From NCBI RefSeq assembly GCF_014191055.1, contig NZ_JACHWB010000001.1, positions 959,875-1,023,874 of the forward strand: a stretch of DNA of 64,000 nucleotides, given 5' to 3'. Below, piece after piece: positions 1 through 11,737 of this stretch (the first letter of the stretch is position 1; the number at the start of each line of letters is the position of its first letter). The DNA comes from Microvirga lupini. GTDB taxonomy: Bacteria > Pseudomonadota > Alphaproteobacteria > Rhizobiales > Beijerinckiaceae. A program made the position numbers and the translations under genes. The notes beneath the pieces were generated by a model that saw nothing but the letters and a program-made list of their open reading frames with translations, was not told the origin of the DNA and made no database searches.

Positions 1-33
1 CGTGGCGGCTGTCGAAGGCTGAGTAGCCGCGAC

Positions 34-537
34 TTAGATCTGCCGCCTGAGCCAGCGGACCCAATGCTGGGTCACAGCGACGGTGCGGCCCTGCTCGTTG
101 GGAGCGACGCTGGGGGCATGGGCGCTGAGCGCGGCCAGCATCGGGTGCCGTGCGAAGATCTCGCCCCGGCGGCCGACAGCCAAGGCTTCGCCTTCCACCG
201 TATCGTCTCCCCCACCGTCACCGCCGCGCCAGCGGGAGCCGCCACTCCCTCCAGGGAAGGGAGTCAAGTAAACGCTGGTCAGCCGGACGACGAGCCGCGG
301 GCCTCGCGGGTCCAGTCTGTCGGCGAAGGAACGCTGCAACTCGTCGAGCGCGGCAGCTCCCACGAAATCGGCATAGGGCCCGAGACCCTTGGCCTTCAGG
401 ACGTCCACATCCACCGCGAAGGAGGAGAACGCTTGAGGGAAGCCCTGCGCTTGAGCAGGCACGGAAAAACCTGCGCCGGCGAGGCCGGCACAGGCGAGGG
501 CTTTCAGAAGAGAGCGGCGGGAGAGAGGGGACGTCAT
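34..537 (-). CDS. Exported protein of unknown function with twin-arginine-like signal peptide
   Basis: Encodes 167 aa. The N-terminus has a paired-arginine stretch (SRRSLLKAL, residues 6-14) followed by an alanine/glycine-rich hydrophobic core and an AQA cleavage site near residue 30, which looks like a Tat or Sec signal peptide. The mature part has no motif I recognise; it carries a Gly/Asp-rich stretch around residues 95-115. I chose the ATG at 537 because it places the signal peptide at the N-terminus and avoids overlapping greA, which ends at 572; a longer frame would run into greA. It lies 34 bp downstream of greA on the same strand and may be transcribed with it. Function unknown. Confidence 0.7.
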   Translation of the reverse strand: MTSPLSRRSLLKALACAGLAGAGFSVPAQAQGFPQAFSSFAVDVDVLKAKGLGPYADFVGAAALDELQRSFADRLDPRGPRLVVRLTSVYLTPFPGGSGGSRWRGGDGGGDDTVEGEALAVGRRGEIFARHPMLAALSAHAPSVAPNEQGRTVAVTQHWVRWLRRQI

Positions 538-571
538 CGGATGTCTCACTGTTGAAGCCCCCTTCTTCGCA

Positions 572-1048
572 TCAGGCGCCGAACTGGACGCCGACAACCT
601 CATAGGATTTGCCGCCGCCGGGGGTCGAAACCTCGACCGTGTCACCGATGGTCTTGCCCATCAGGGCGCGGGCGATGGGGGAGGCGACCGAGACGCGGCC
701 CGAGCGCACGTCGGCTTCGGGCTCACCCACGATCTGATAGGTTTTCTCCTCCTCGGTGTCCTCGTCGACGAGCTTCACGGTGGCGCCGAACTTGATCCGG
801 TCGCCCGACAGTTTGGCGATGTCGATCACCTCGGCACGGGAGATCAGGCTCTCAAGCTCAAGGATCCGGCCTTCGTTGAGGGATTGGGCTTCCTTGGCGG
901 CATGGTATTCGGCGTTTTCCGACAGGTCGCCAAGCGCGCGGGCTTCGGCAATCGCCTGGATGATCCGGGGGCGTTCCACCTGCTGCCGCTGCTTGAGCTC
1001 TTCCTCGAGCGCCGCAAAACCCTTGATCGTCAGAGGGACCTTGTCCAT
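572..1048 (-). CDS. greA: Transcription elongation factor GreA
   Basis: 158 aa, the usual GreA length. GreA binds the secondary channel of RNA polymerase and stimulates cleavage of backtracked transcripts. The N-terminal coiled coil (about residues 1-75) contains the acidic tip region ([18 protein letters not shown]), and the C-terminal FKBP-like domain ends in [20 protein letters not shown]. The ATG at 1048 gives the family-typical start MDKVPLT; a longer frame reaching 1102 lacks similarity to GreA. It follows carB on the same strand with about 106 bp between the two, an arrangement common in Hyphomicrobiales. Confidence 0.97.
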   Translation of the reverse strand: MDKVPLTIKGFAALEEELKQRQQVERPRIIQAIAEARALGDLSENAEYHAAKEAQSLNEGRILELESLISRAEVIDIAKLSGDRIKFGATVKLVDEDTEEEKTYQIVGEPEADVRSGRVSVASPIARALMGKTIGDTVEVSTPGGGKSYEVVGVQFGA

Positions 1049-1154
1049 CGTTTGTCTCGTCCAAAAAGAGGTACGAGGCCGCTGTTGCCAGCGCCCTCGC
1101 ATGTCAACGAAAACTTACCAGAAGCTTCGCAGTTCCAATGTGAGGCCGGATGCC

Positions 1155-4625
<3,471 letters not shown>

Positions 4626-4825
4626 TGGGCCACCCAGGCGTGTCCAGCCGCGCGGCCGTAAAGCTACGGCGCTTCAAGCGCAGCCGGGATATGATCGGAT
4701 TGTAGGTTGAGGGAGGCTCTTACACGCACCTTGGGCAAATTCAAAGGCCTGAACCATGATTTAGACAGCCAATGCCCATGCGATACGATCGGTCGAAAGC
4801 GAGTCGGCAACGGAGTTGGGAAAAC

Positions 4826-5617
4826 ATGGCCATGGCAGGGGAACCGCGCTGGACCATCGTGACGGGAGCCTCCAGCGGGATCGGCGCGGATCTGGCCAGG
4901 GTCTTTGCAGCCCGAGGCTACCCGCTGGTCCTCACCGCCCGGCGGCATGAGCGGCTGGAGGCGCTGGCCGACGAGATCCGCAGGGCGCATGGCGTATCGG
5001 TTGAGGTGGTGGCCCTCGACCTTGCGGACCGCGAAGCAGCTCAGGATCTGCATGACATGCTGCGGGAGCGGGGGATCGCGGTCCATACTCTGGTCAACAA
5101 TGCCGGGTTCGGCCTGCGGGGGTATTTCGCTTCGCTTCCCCACGAGCAGCAGTTGGCGATGATCGACCTCAACGTCACGGCCCTGACCTCCCTGTGCCGC
5201 CTGATGCTGCCGGGTATGATCGAGCGCCGGCGGGGTGGAATCCTGAACGTCGCCTCCGTGGCATCCTTTCAGGCCGGGCCCTACATGGCCGTCTATTACG
5301 CCACGAAAGCCTTTGTTCTCTCCCTGTCCGAGGCCCTGCACGATGAGGCGAAGCCCCATGGCGTGACCGTGACGGCTCTCTGCCCAGGCCCTACCGAAAG
5401 CGAGTTTTCCGATACGGCAGGCCTGAAGGATTCCCGGCTCTTCGATGCCGGCGTCATGACCTCGGTGGAGGTCGCCCGCATTGCGGTCGAGGGTTATGAG
5501 GCGGGCCGGGCCATCGTCATTCCGGGTGCCAAGAACAGGGCCGGCGCCATCGGGGCCAAGTTCATGCCGCGCTTCGTGTCGCGCCGGATTGCCGGGCTCC
5601 TGCAGGGAATGAAGTGA
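4826..5617 (+). CDS. Short-chain dehydrogenase/reductase
   Basis: 263 aa, classical SDR size. The NAD(P)-binding motif TGASSGIG lies near residue 12, the structural NNAG near residue 90, and the catalytic set is S (near 140, after NVAS) with YYATK near 155. The C-terminus (IPGAKNRAGAIGAKFMPR) resembles the DltE/YqjQ-like SDRs that act on hydrophobic or ketone substrates, but the substrate cannot be read from sequence. The ATG at 4826 is preceded by GGAG about 10 bases upstream; an in-frame start at 4772 would add 18 residues that do not fit the family. A GtrA-like gene follows after 31 bp on the same strand. A second, distinct SDR lies at 48820. Confidence 0.88.
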   Translation: MAMAGEPRWTIVTGASSGIGADLARVFAARGYPLVLTARRHERLEALADEIRRAHGVSVEVVALDLADREAAQDLHDMLRERGIAVHTLVNNAGFGLRGYFASLPHEQQLAMIDLNVTALTSLCRLMLPGMIERRRGGILNVASVASFQAGPYMAVYYATKAFVLSLSEALHDEAKPHGVTVTALCPGPTESEFSDTAGLKDSRLFDAGVMTSVEVARIAVEGYEAGRAIVIPGAKNRAGAIGAKFMPRFVSRRIAGLLQGMK

Positions 5618-5648
5618 CGGGCAGGGCAGAAGCCGCTATCGAAGCATC

Positions 5649-6044
5649 GTGACCGCCTCTCGTCCCCTCCATCGCCTCGCCCGCCAGTTCACCGCCTTTT
5701 TCGGCGTGGGCCTTGTCGCGGCCGTTATCCATTACGGGCTTCTGATCGGCCTTGTGGAGGGCGGGAGCATGCATCCGGTTCCGGCGACCCTTGCCGGCTA
5801 TGTCGCCGGAGGGCTGGTATCCTACGTGCTCAACCGCCGTCACACCTATGGCAGCGAGCGGCCGCACCGGGAGGCGACATGGCGCTTTGCCGTCGTGGCC
5901 CTCGTAGGCTTTCTCGTGACCTGGTTCCTGATGCACGCCTTCACAATCTGGCTCGAAGGGCCTTACCTGCCCTCGCAGGTCATCACCACAGGCGTCGTGA
6001 TGGTGTGGAGCTTCATGGCGCACAAGGTTTGGACATTTGCCTAA
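5649..6044 (+). CDS. GtrA-family membrane protein
   Basis: 131 aa with four predicted membrane segments (about residues 15-35, 45-60, 78-98, 105-125). The arrangement and conserved features (FxxVGxxxxxxHYxL at the start, SYxLNRRxTY near residue 60, and KxWTFA at the end) fit GtrA/DPMS-type small membrane proteins. Members are thought to help move lipid-linked sugars or serve as small subunits of glycosyltransferases. The start is GTG at 5649, which gives a compact N-terminus; there is no strong ribosome binding site. It is probably cotranscribed with the upstream SDR. Confidence 0.85.
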   Translation: MTASRPLHRLARQFTAFFGVGLVAAVIHYGLLIGLVEGGSMHPVPATLAGYVAGGLVSYVLNRRHTYGSERPHREATWRFAVVALVGFLVTWFLMHAFTIWLEGPYLPSQVITTGVVMVWSFMAHKVWTFA

Positions 6045-6214
6045 AGTTTGGGACTTTCGGTAAACAGTGCCGAAGTTCCAAGCATGCAACGCAGCCCAGG
6101 GCTGCATTCGGGCGGGTCGCACATCTTTTTGCGGTGCAATATAGGCGTCATGAGAATGCGAGATCCGTCTCGGACCGTGTTCAATCACCGCATCGCCGAA
6201 ACTCTGGAAGCCTC

Positions 6215-7465
6215 ATGTCCGACATGGCCATTGCCGAGGAAGCCTGTCTTGCTGCGAAGGACAAGGCTCCCGCCGTTCCCCGCTCCCGCCTTGCGGTGGC
6301 CCTGATCGAGCTGGCGCTCGCCGTCGGCAGCTTCGGCATCGGCACCGGCGAGTTCGCCATCATGGGCCTTTTGCCGAACGTGGCTCAGGAATTCGGCGTC
6401 ACCACCCCGGAGGCTGGCTACGCGATCAGCGCCTACGCCCTCGGCGTCGTGGTGGGCGCTCCCATCATCGCTGTCTTGGCGGCAAAGCTGGCTCGCCAGA
6501 CGCTGCTGCTTCTCCTGATGGCAATCTTCGCCGTCGGCAATGTGGTGAGCGCCGTCGCGCCGAGCTTCGAATCGTTTGTGCTTTTGCGCTTCCTCACGGG
6601 TCTGCCGCACGGAGCCTATTTCGGCGTGGCGGCGTTGGTCGCCGCGTCCCTGGTCCCTCCCAACAAGCGCACCCAGGCGGTCGCCCGCGTCATGCTGGGC
6701 CTGACTGTAGCGACCCTGCTCGGGACGCCGGTGGCGACCTTCTTCGGACAGGCCCTGAGCTGGCGCATCGCCTTCGGGGCTGTGGGCGTCATGGGCGCGC
6801 TGACCGTGCTGCTGATCTGGCTGTTCCTGCCGAAGGACAAGGTGCAGGAGGGGGCAAGCCCCATGCGTGAGCTCGGCGCCTTCAAACGCAAACAGGTCTG
6901 GTTCACCCTCGGCATCGGGGCCGTAGGCTTCGGCGGCCTGTTTTCCGTCTTCTCCTATATCGCGTCGACAGCCACCCAGGTGGCCGGGATGCCCGAAAAC
7001 GCCGTTCCGATCATGATGGCCTTGTTCGGTTCCGGTATGATCGTGGGCAATCTCGTGGGCGGATGGCTTGCCGACAAGAACCTGATGGCGACCATCGGCG
7101 GCACGCTCGCCGGCAGCGTGGTGGTGATGACGGCGCTCTGGCTCACCGCCGAAAACCCTTACCTGTTGTCGGCGTGCGTCTTCCTCGTGGGCTGCAGTGT
7201 CGCCATCGGTCCTGCTCTGCAGACCCGGCTCATGGATGTGGCGGCAGACGCCCAGACGCTTGCCGCGGCCCTCAACCACTCCGCCTTCAACATCGCCAAT
7301 GCGCTCGGCGCCTGGCTCGGCGGCCTCGCCATCGCGGCCGGCTACGGCTTCGAATCGACCGGATGGGTGGGCGCGGTTCTGGCAGTCGCGGGCCTCATCG
7401 TCTTCGGCCTGTCGCTGGCGAGCGATCAGCGCTCCGTCAGATCGTCCTTGATCTCGCGAGCCTGA
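6215..7465 (+). CDS. MFS transporter, AraJ/DHA1-type exporter
   Basis: 416 aa with about 12 membrane segments. The N-terminal half reads LALAVGSFGIGTGEFAIMGL and continues with a loop-1 helix and a GAPIIAVLAAKLARQ segment, characteristic of the AraJ/YdhP/Cml branch of the drug:H+ antiporter-1 family. These proteins sit in the inner membrane and export small solutes such as arabinose-like sugars or drugs; the substrate here is unknown. I use the ATG at 6215 (MSDMAIAEE); a longer upstream frame is arginine-rich and not protein-like. Its 3' end overlaps the convergent methyltransferase gene by 40 bp. Confidence 0.88.
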   Translation: MSDMAIAEEACLAAKDKAPAVPRSRLAVALIELALAVGSFGIGTGEFAIMGLLPNVAQEFGVTTPEAGYAISAYALGVVVGAPIIAVLAAKLARQTLLLLLMAIFAVGNVVSAVAPSFESFVLLRFLTGLPHGAYFGVAALVAASLVPPNKRTQAVARVMLGLTVATLLGTPVATFFGQALSWRIAFGAVGVMGALTVLLIWLFLPKDKVQEGASPMRELGAFKRKQVWFTLGIGAVGFGGLFSVFSYIASTATQVAGMPENAVPIMMALFGSGMIVGNLVGGWLADKNLMATIGGTLAGSVVVMTALWLTAENPYLLSACVFLVGCSVAIGPALQTRLMDVAADAQTLAAALNHSAFNIANALGAWLGGLAIAAGYGFESTGWVGAVLAVAGLIVFGLSLASDQRSVRSSLISRA

Positions 7466-8151
7466 GCGGGACGTCCCACGAAGGTCATCCGTGCCTGATT
7501 GTGCCCGAGATTGCGGAGCGATCGCTCCGGCCTGAACCCGGCATCTTCCAGGAGGTCGACGATCTCCTCCTCGCTGTATTGCGCCAGCCCGACCTCTTCG
7601 CGGATCTTCCGATAATCGGAGAAGGCCGTGCGGGCGAGGCCGGTGAGCGCGGAGCGCAGGAAGCCGCCCTGCCACGCGAAGGAGAGCAGCGCCCTGGCAT
7701 CCGTAACAGGGCTGATGTCGGGCGGGATGATGTCGCCGAGGATCAGCCGGCCGTCATCCTTCAGCTTGTCGTGCGCGAGCTTTAGGAGGGCGCGGAACTC
7801 ATCGAGGGAGAGGTACTGGACGAGGGAGTTGACCACGACGAGATCGAACGAAGCGTCCGGCAGATCGGCGACGTCGTCCGTCGACAGCACCGTGATCCTC
7901 TCATTGATCTTGAACCGCTCGTTCAGTCGTTCGCGCACCAGCGGGGCGGCATCGCTCAGGATCAGACGGGCGCATTTCGCCGCGATCTTGTCGGCGAAAA
8001 GCGCCTCGCCGCAGCCATAGTCGAGCACCGCCGCGTCGGGGGAGGGGATCAGGCCGATGATGTCGTTGGCGATCAGGCGGTAATGCAGCACTTTGTGCCG
8101 CTCGCCTGTGTAGATCGGCGTGTCCTGGTTCCAGTAGTCGCGCCAGTTCAT
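7426..8151 (-). CDS. Class I SAM-dependent methyltransferase
   Basis: 241 aa. The SAM-binding motif I (AAVLDYGCGEALFADKIA) lies near residues 40-57, motif II acidic residue region (RLILSDA) follows, and a motif IV-like stretch (FDLVVVNSLVQYLS) lies near residue 108. This is a Rossmann-fold methyltransferase of the type that acts on small molecules or lipids; the substrate is unknown. The ATG at 8151 starts MNWRDYWNQ, typical of the group; an ATG six codons upstream is possible. It ends inside the MFS gene and starts 23 bp downstream of the ohrR stop on the same strand, so ohrR and this gene may form a unit. Confidence 0.85.
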   Translation of the reverse strand: MNWRDYWNQDTPIYTGERHKVLHYRLIANDIIGLIPSPDAAVLDYGCGEALFADKIAAKCARLILSDAAPLVRERLNERFKINERITVLSTDDVADLPDASFDLVVVNSLVQYLSLDEFRALLKLAHDKLKDDGRLILGDIIPPDISPVTDARALLSFAWQGGFLRSALTGLARTAFSDYRKIREEVGLAQYSEEEIVDLLEDAGFRPERSLRNLGHNQARMTFVGRPAQAREIKDDLTER

Positions 8152-8174
8152 CAGAGAACCTCTCCCCACCCAAT

Positions 8175-8636
8175 TCAGGACTTCGCCGAGAGCGAGGCCG
8201 AGTCATGGAGCCTGCCGCGCAGTTTCGCAACCTGCTCGGTCAGAGCCCGGATCTCTTCGAGGGGCAGGCCCAGCACGCAGCCGACCTGCTTCGGGATCTC
8301 CTTGGCCTTAGCCTGGAGGGCGCGGCCGCTGTCGGTGAGCGAGATCCTGACCTGCCGCTCATCCTTCTTGTCCCGCGCCCGGCGGACATGCCCTGCGCTT
8401 TCGAGCCGTTTCAGCAGCGGCGTCAGGGTGCCTGAATCGAGGAAGAGCCTGTCCCCGATTTCCTTCACGGTGAGATCGTCCTGCTCCCAGAGCACCAGCA
8501 GAACCACGTATTGCGGATAGGTGAGGCCGAGCGGGTCCAGAAACTGGCGGTACGCCCGGTTGAAGGCATGGGAGACGGAATAGAAGGCGAAGCACAGATG
8601 CTGGCTGAGCGCCAATGTCCCACGTTCTGTCGTCAT
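8175..8636 (-). CDS. ohrR: Organic-hydroperoxide-sensing MarR-family repressor OhrR
   Basis: 153 aa with a MarR winged helix (about residues 35-105). The peroxidatic Cys15 lies in SQHLCFAFYS, with Tyr29 and Tyr40 at the matching distances, and a second cysteine, Cys120 in KQVGCVLGLP. This matches the two-Cys OhrR type described in Xanthomonas (Cys22/Cys127, Tyr36/Tyr47, same length), in which peroxide creates an intersubunit disulfide that releases DNA. I chose ATG 8636 because GGAGGTG lies just upstream of it; ATGs at 8648 and 8654 are also in frame. It is divergent from ohr, with operator-like palindromes between them. Confidence 0.93.
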   Translation of the reverse strand: MTTERGTLALSQHLCFAFYSVSHAFNRAYRQFLDPLGLTYPQYVVLLVLWEQDDLTVKEIGDRLFLDSGTLTPLLKRLESAGHVRRARDKKDERQVRISLTDSGRALQAKAKEIPKQVGCVLGLPLEEIRALTEQVAKLRGRLHDSASLSAKS

Positions 8637-8671
8637 CGCCACCTCCATCTGCAAACATCTTATGAAAGAAA

Positions 8672-8689
8672 TAGGTTGCGCACAATCTA
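8672..8689. promoter_or_regulatory. OhrR operator-like palindrome 1
   Basis: TAGGTTGCGCACAATCTA is an 18-bp palindrome with one mismatch pair, placed 36 bp upstream of the ohrR start and inside the ohrR-ohr divergent spacer. TTGC-GCAA-type half sites are typical of OhrR boxes in Proteobacteria, so I infer it is an OhrR binding site giving autoregulation. The site is seen directly; binding is inference. Confidence 0.6.
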
Positions 8690-8709
8690 ATTCGAGTTTA
8701 TCTTTCCTT

Positions 8710-8729
8710 TTAGATTGCTCGCAATTAAA
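8710..8729. promoter_or_regulatory. OhrR operator-like palindrome 2
   Basis: TTAGATTGCTCGCAATTAAA is an imperfect inverted repeat (TTAGATTG / CAATTAAA with a 4-bp centre). Its left arm is the reverse complement of the CAATCTAA arm of palindrome 1, so the two sites are related and face each other across a T-rich 20-bp spacer. It lies 59 bp upstream of ohr and is a plausible second OhrR site controlling ohr. Confidence 0.55.
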
Positions 8730-8788
8730 TCGATAGCGATCGATCTAGAAGTCTGACGATCAGGTGTGACAATCCAAGGAGCTTTCCG

Positions 8789-9208
8789 ATGACCCCTCTC
8801 TATACAGCCCATGCCTCGGCTCAGGGCGGACGCGAAGGCGTTGCCGCTTCGAACGATGGAAAGCTGGAGGTTCGCCTCTCCACACCGAAGGAGCTCGGCG
8901 GCGCGGGCGGCGAGGGGACAAACCCGGAGCAGCTTTTCGCGGCCGGCTATTCGGCCTGCTTCCTTAGCGCGCTGAAGTTCGTGGCGGCCCAGAACAAAGT
9001 CGCTCTCCCGGCCAATACCCATGTCGAGGCCAAGGTCGGGATCGGCAAGCGGGACGACGGCGCGGGTTTCGGCCTGGTGGTCGAGCTGAGGGCCAACCTG
9101 CCGGGTCTGGCCGAAGAGCAGGCCACGGACCTTCTGCACAAGGCCGACGTGGTGTGCCCCTATTCGCACGCCATCCGCGGCAACGTGCAGGTCACGCTGT
9201 CCGTCTAA
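8789..9208 (+). CDS. ohr: Organic hydroperoxide resistance protein Ohr
   Basis: 139 aa, full Ohr length. Ohr is a thiol peroxidase that reduces fatty-acid and other organic hydroperoxides in the cytoplasm, regenerated by lipoylated proteins. Visible active-site residues are Arg15 (GREGVAAS), Glu47 (TNPEQLFAAG), the peroxidatic Cys57 (GYSACFLSAL) and the resolving Cys123 (VVCPYSHAIRGN). It starts at ATG 8789 and is followed by a strong intrinsic terminator. Divergent ohrR and two operator-like sites indicate induction by organic peroxides. Confidence 0.97.
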   Translation: MTPLYTAHASAQGGREGVAASNDGKLEVRLSTPKELGGAGGEGTNPEQLFAAGYSACFLSALKFVAAQNKVALPANTHVEAKVGIGKRDDGAGFGLVVELRANLPGLAEEQATDLLHKADVVCPYSHAIRGNVQVTLSV

Positions 9209-9236
9209 GCCTCAGCAATAATGCCGTAGGGGCGAG

Positions 9237-9269
9237 GGCCTCCTGCTCACCGGGCAGGAGGCCTTTTTA
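9237..9269 (+). terminator. Rho-independent terminator of ohr
   Basis: A 10-bp perfect stem (GGCCTCCTGC / GCAGGAGGCC) with a 7-base loop is followed directly by TTTTTAT. It starts 28 bp after the ohr stop. Confidence 0.9.
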
Positions 9270-9272
9270 TGG

Positions 9273-9821
9273 TCAGGTCCACAGCTTCATGAGTGGACCA
9301 TCCGCGCCGTCCACTGGGTCGGCGTCCGGCAGGGGCACCTGGGCGATTCGCTGCTGCGAGGTGGCCAGCGCCTTGGGATCGTCGCGGACGGTGTCGTAAT
9401 CGGACCCGTTCGGATAGGCGCCGACAACAGCGAAGTCGTCGCTCGCGTTGATCAGCGCATGCGCAACGCCGGCCGGGATGACCACCACGTCGCCGGCGCT
9501 CACAGCAACCAGATCGCCATCCTCACCGCCGAAGCGAACCGACCCTGAACCCGATACGATGCCGAGCACCTCATGGGTGTTGGGGTGGTAGTGATGGTAA
9601 TCGTGGATGCTGTCGAGCCAGGCATTCGTCCAGCCGTTCTTGGCGAAGGTCGCCTTGAAGGCCTTGGTCGGATCATCCTGAGAGGGCGGGATCGCCCCGC
9701 GGCGGACGATCAGCGGCAGCGATGAATTCGGCACGATGCCGTTGCTGCGGAAGACGTATGTTTCCGTTCCGAGCGGTGCGTTGTAGCCCCGCGGATCACC
9801 GTATCCTTTCGCCTGCGCCAT
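9273..9821 (-). CDS. Cupin-domain protein, YjlB-like
   Basis: 182 aa. A single cupin barrel is visible: motif 1 around residues 75-95 (DYHHYHPNTHEVLGIVSGSG, with His and Glu metal ligands) and motif 2 near 110-125 (GDVVVIPAGVAHALI, with the final His). The family (B. subtilis YjlB-like) has no firmly established reaction; the metal ligands suggest a metalloenzyme or sugar/small-molecule binding. ATG 9821 is preceded by GGGAGAG. It stands alone, convergent with ohr. Confidence 0.85.
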   Translation of the reverse strand: MAQAKGYGDPRGYNAPLGTETYVFRSNGIVPNSSLPLIVRRGAIPPSQDDPTKAFKATFAKNGWTNAWLDSIHDYHHYHPNTHEVLGIVSGSGSVRFGGEDGDLVAVSAGDVVVIPAGVAHALINASDDFAVVGAYPNGSDYDTVRDDPKALATSQQRIAQVPLPDADPVDGADGPLMKLWT

Positions 9822-9895
9822 GAATCTCTCCCTTCAATGCGGGGAGGGAACGCTTGGTGCAGGCGAAAGATCGAGCGCGGCCGTTAAACCTGTCG

Positions 9896-10270
9896 TTACA
9901 TGCCGATGAGCATGGCCGCGACGGCGCGGTCGATGGACAGGTAGAACATGCCGAAGGCCACCAGGGCGGCGATGGCGAACTCGATGATCTGGTTCTTGAA
10001 GATGCGGAACTGGGCGAAGAGGTTCTGGCCGAAAATCGAGATCAGCCAGGCCGTGGTGAGCACCACCGGGAAGATGAAGAGATAGGACCAGGTGCTCTCG
10101 ACCGGGCCCACATTGGTCGGGTCGATCAGGGGGCGGATGTTGCGCACCCACGGCGCATAGAGAGCGGCATAGAGCGAGGTCAGCCAGGAGAGCGTGACGG
10201 CGATGCCGAGGTGAAACGTGAACAGGTTGTGCAGCCGACTGAATTCGCCGGAATCGTCATCGAAATCCAT
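9896..10270 (-). CDS. Small integral membrane protein, unknown
   Basis: 124 aa with three clear hydrophobic segments (about residues 22-40, 62-82, 95-115) after a short acidic N-terminus (MDFDDDSGEF). No catalytic motif and no family I recognise. ATG 10270 has a GGGGGT tract about 13 bases upstream. It lies downstream of carA on the same strand with 124 bp between, so it may have its own promoter. Function unknown. Confidence 0.7.
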   Translation of the reverse strand: MDFDDDSGEFSRLHNLFTFHLGIAVTLSWLTSLYAALYAPWVRNIRPLIDPTNVGPVESTWSYLFIFPVVLTTAWLISIFGQNLFAQFRIFKNQIIEFAIAALVAFGMFYLSIDRAVAAMLIGM

Positions 10271-10394
10271 GGATGAAATACCCCCAAATCAAGGCCCAGA
10301 ATCATTTTGTTTTTATGGTTAATGATCGGTTACCGTGATTTGGGCGGCTGGCGCAACCGACCCGTTTGTCGCGGCGCCAGCCTTCACATGGTTG

Positions 10395-11600
10395 TCAGAC
10401 CTGCGCCTTCTTCTGATCCATCAGCTGCACGAAGCGGTCGAACAGGTAATGGCTGTCCTGCGGGCCGGGGGAGGCCTCCGGGTGGTACTGCACGGAGAAG
10501 GCGGGGCGGTCGGTGAGCGAGATGCCGCAATTGGAGCCGTCGAACAGGGATACGTGGGTCTCCACGGCGTTCTGCGGCAGTGTCTCCGGATCCACCGCGA
10601 AGCCGTGGTTCATGGAGGTGATCTCCACCTTTCCGGTCGTCCTGTCCTTCACCGGATGGTTCGCCCCGTGATGGCCCTGGTGCATCTTCTTGGTCTTGGC
10701 GCCCACGGCCAGGCTCAGCATCTGGTGGCCGAGGCAGATGCCGAAGGTGGGGATCTTCTCATCCAGCACCTTGCGGATGACTGGCACGGCATACTCGCCG
10801 GTGGCGGCAGGGTCGCCGGGGCCGTTGGAGAGGAAAACGCCGTCAGGCTTGAGGGCCAGCACGTCCTCGGCCGTGGCGGTGGCGGGCACCACCGTGACCT
10901 TGCAGCCGGCGCGGGCGAGCAGGCGCAGGATGTTGCGCTTCACGCCATAATCGATGGCGACCACGTGGTGCTTAGGGGAGCCGTCCTGGTGGCCGTAGCC
11001 TTCGCCCCGATTCCAGGTTGTCTCGTCCCAGTCGAAGCGCTGTCCGCTGGTCACCAGCGGCACGAGGTCCTGGCCGTCCATGGACGGGAGGGCGGCGGCC
11101 TTGGCCTTCAAGGCGTCGATGTCGAAGCGGCCCTCGGGGTCGTGGGCGATGACTGCATTGGGCATACCCCGGTCGCGGATCAGGGCCGTGAGCGCCCGCG
11201 TGTCGACCCCCGTGAGGCCCACGATCTGGCGGGCCTTCAGCCAGGCGTCGAGGTCGCGGGAGGCGCGCCAGTTGGACGGCTCGGTGATCGAGGCCGCCAG
11301 CACGACGCCGCGCACGCCGGAGGACGAGGCGGCGTTGACGCTCTCGATGTCTTCCTCGTTGGTGCCCACATTGCCGATATGCGGGAAGGTGAAGGTAATG
11401 ATCTGGCCGGCATAGGACGGGTCCGTCAGGATCTCCTGGTAGCCGGTCATGGCGGTGTTGAAGCAGACCTCGCCGGTCGCCTCGCCCACGGCGCCGATGC
11501 CGAAGCCCTCGAGAACCGTGCCGTCCTGGAGCACGAGAACGGCCGTCGCGCGCGGCTCGGTCCAGCCACTCGCCGTGTCTTTGTCTTGCAGCATCGTCAT
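10395..11600 (-). CDS. carA: Carbamoyl-phosphate synthase small (glutaminase) subunit
   Basis: 401 aa. CarA hydrolyses glutamine and channels ammonia to CarB. The N-terminal CPSase_sm domain (LVLQDGTVLEGFGIG ... CFNTAMTGYQEILTDPSY) is followed by a class I glutamine amidotransferase domain with the nucleophile in PTFGICLGHQ and a C-terminal HPE catalytic pair (VQYHPEAS). ATG 11600 and the ATG two codons later (11594) both fit; a longer frame to 11705 reads as low-complexity and unlike CarA. yqeY is divergent, with about 137 bp between, a conserved alphaproteobacterial neighbourhood. Confidence 0.97.
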   Translation of the reverse strand: MTMLQDKDTASGWTEPRATAVLVLQDGTVLEGFGIGAVGEATGEVCFNTAMTGYQEILTDPSYAGQIITFTFPHIGNVGTNEEDIESVNAASSSGVRGVVLAASITEPSNWRASRDLDAWLKARQIVGLTGVDTRALTALIRDRGMPNAVIAHDPEGRFDIDALKAKAAALPSMDGQDLVPLVTSGQRFDWDETTWNRGEGYGHQDGSPKHHVVAIDYGVKRNILRLLARAGCKVTVVPATATAEDVLALKPDGVFLSNGPGDPAATGEYAVPVIRKVLDEKIPTFGICLGHQMLSLAVGAKTKKMHQGHHGANHPVKDRTTGKVEITSMNHGFAVDPETLPQNAVETHVSLFDGSNCGISLTDRPAFSVQYHPEASPGPQDSHYLFDRFVQLMDQKKAQV

Positions 11601-11737
11601 GATCTCTTGTAAGTCCGGGGCCAACGGGCCGTGCTTGAGCGGGCCGCATCCGGGCCGCCCTTGAACTGTCCTGCGTGACTTAAGGGGCCGTTCGCCGTCC
11701 GTCAACGCTCAAGCGGCCGAAAACCAAGGAGATATCC

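Noticed and set aside
5879..6214. An N-terminal extension of the MFS transporter of about 110 residues
   Set aside because: The extension is Arg/His rich and overlaps the GtrA-like gene; the transporter family starts at the ATG at 6215.
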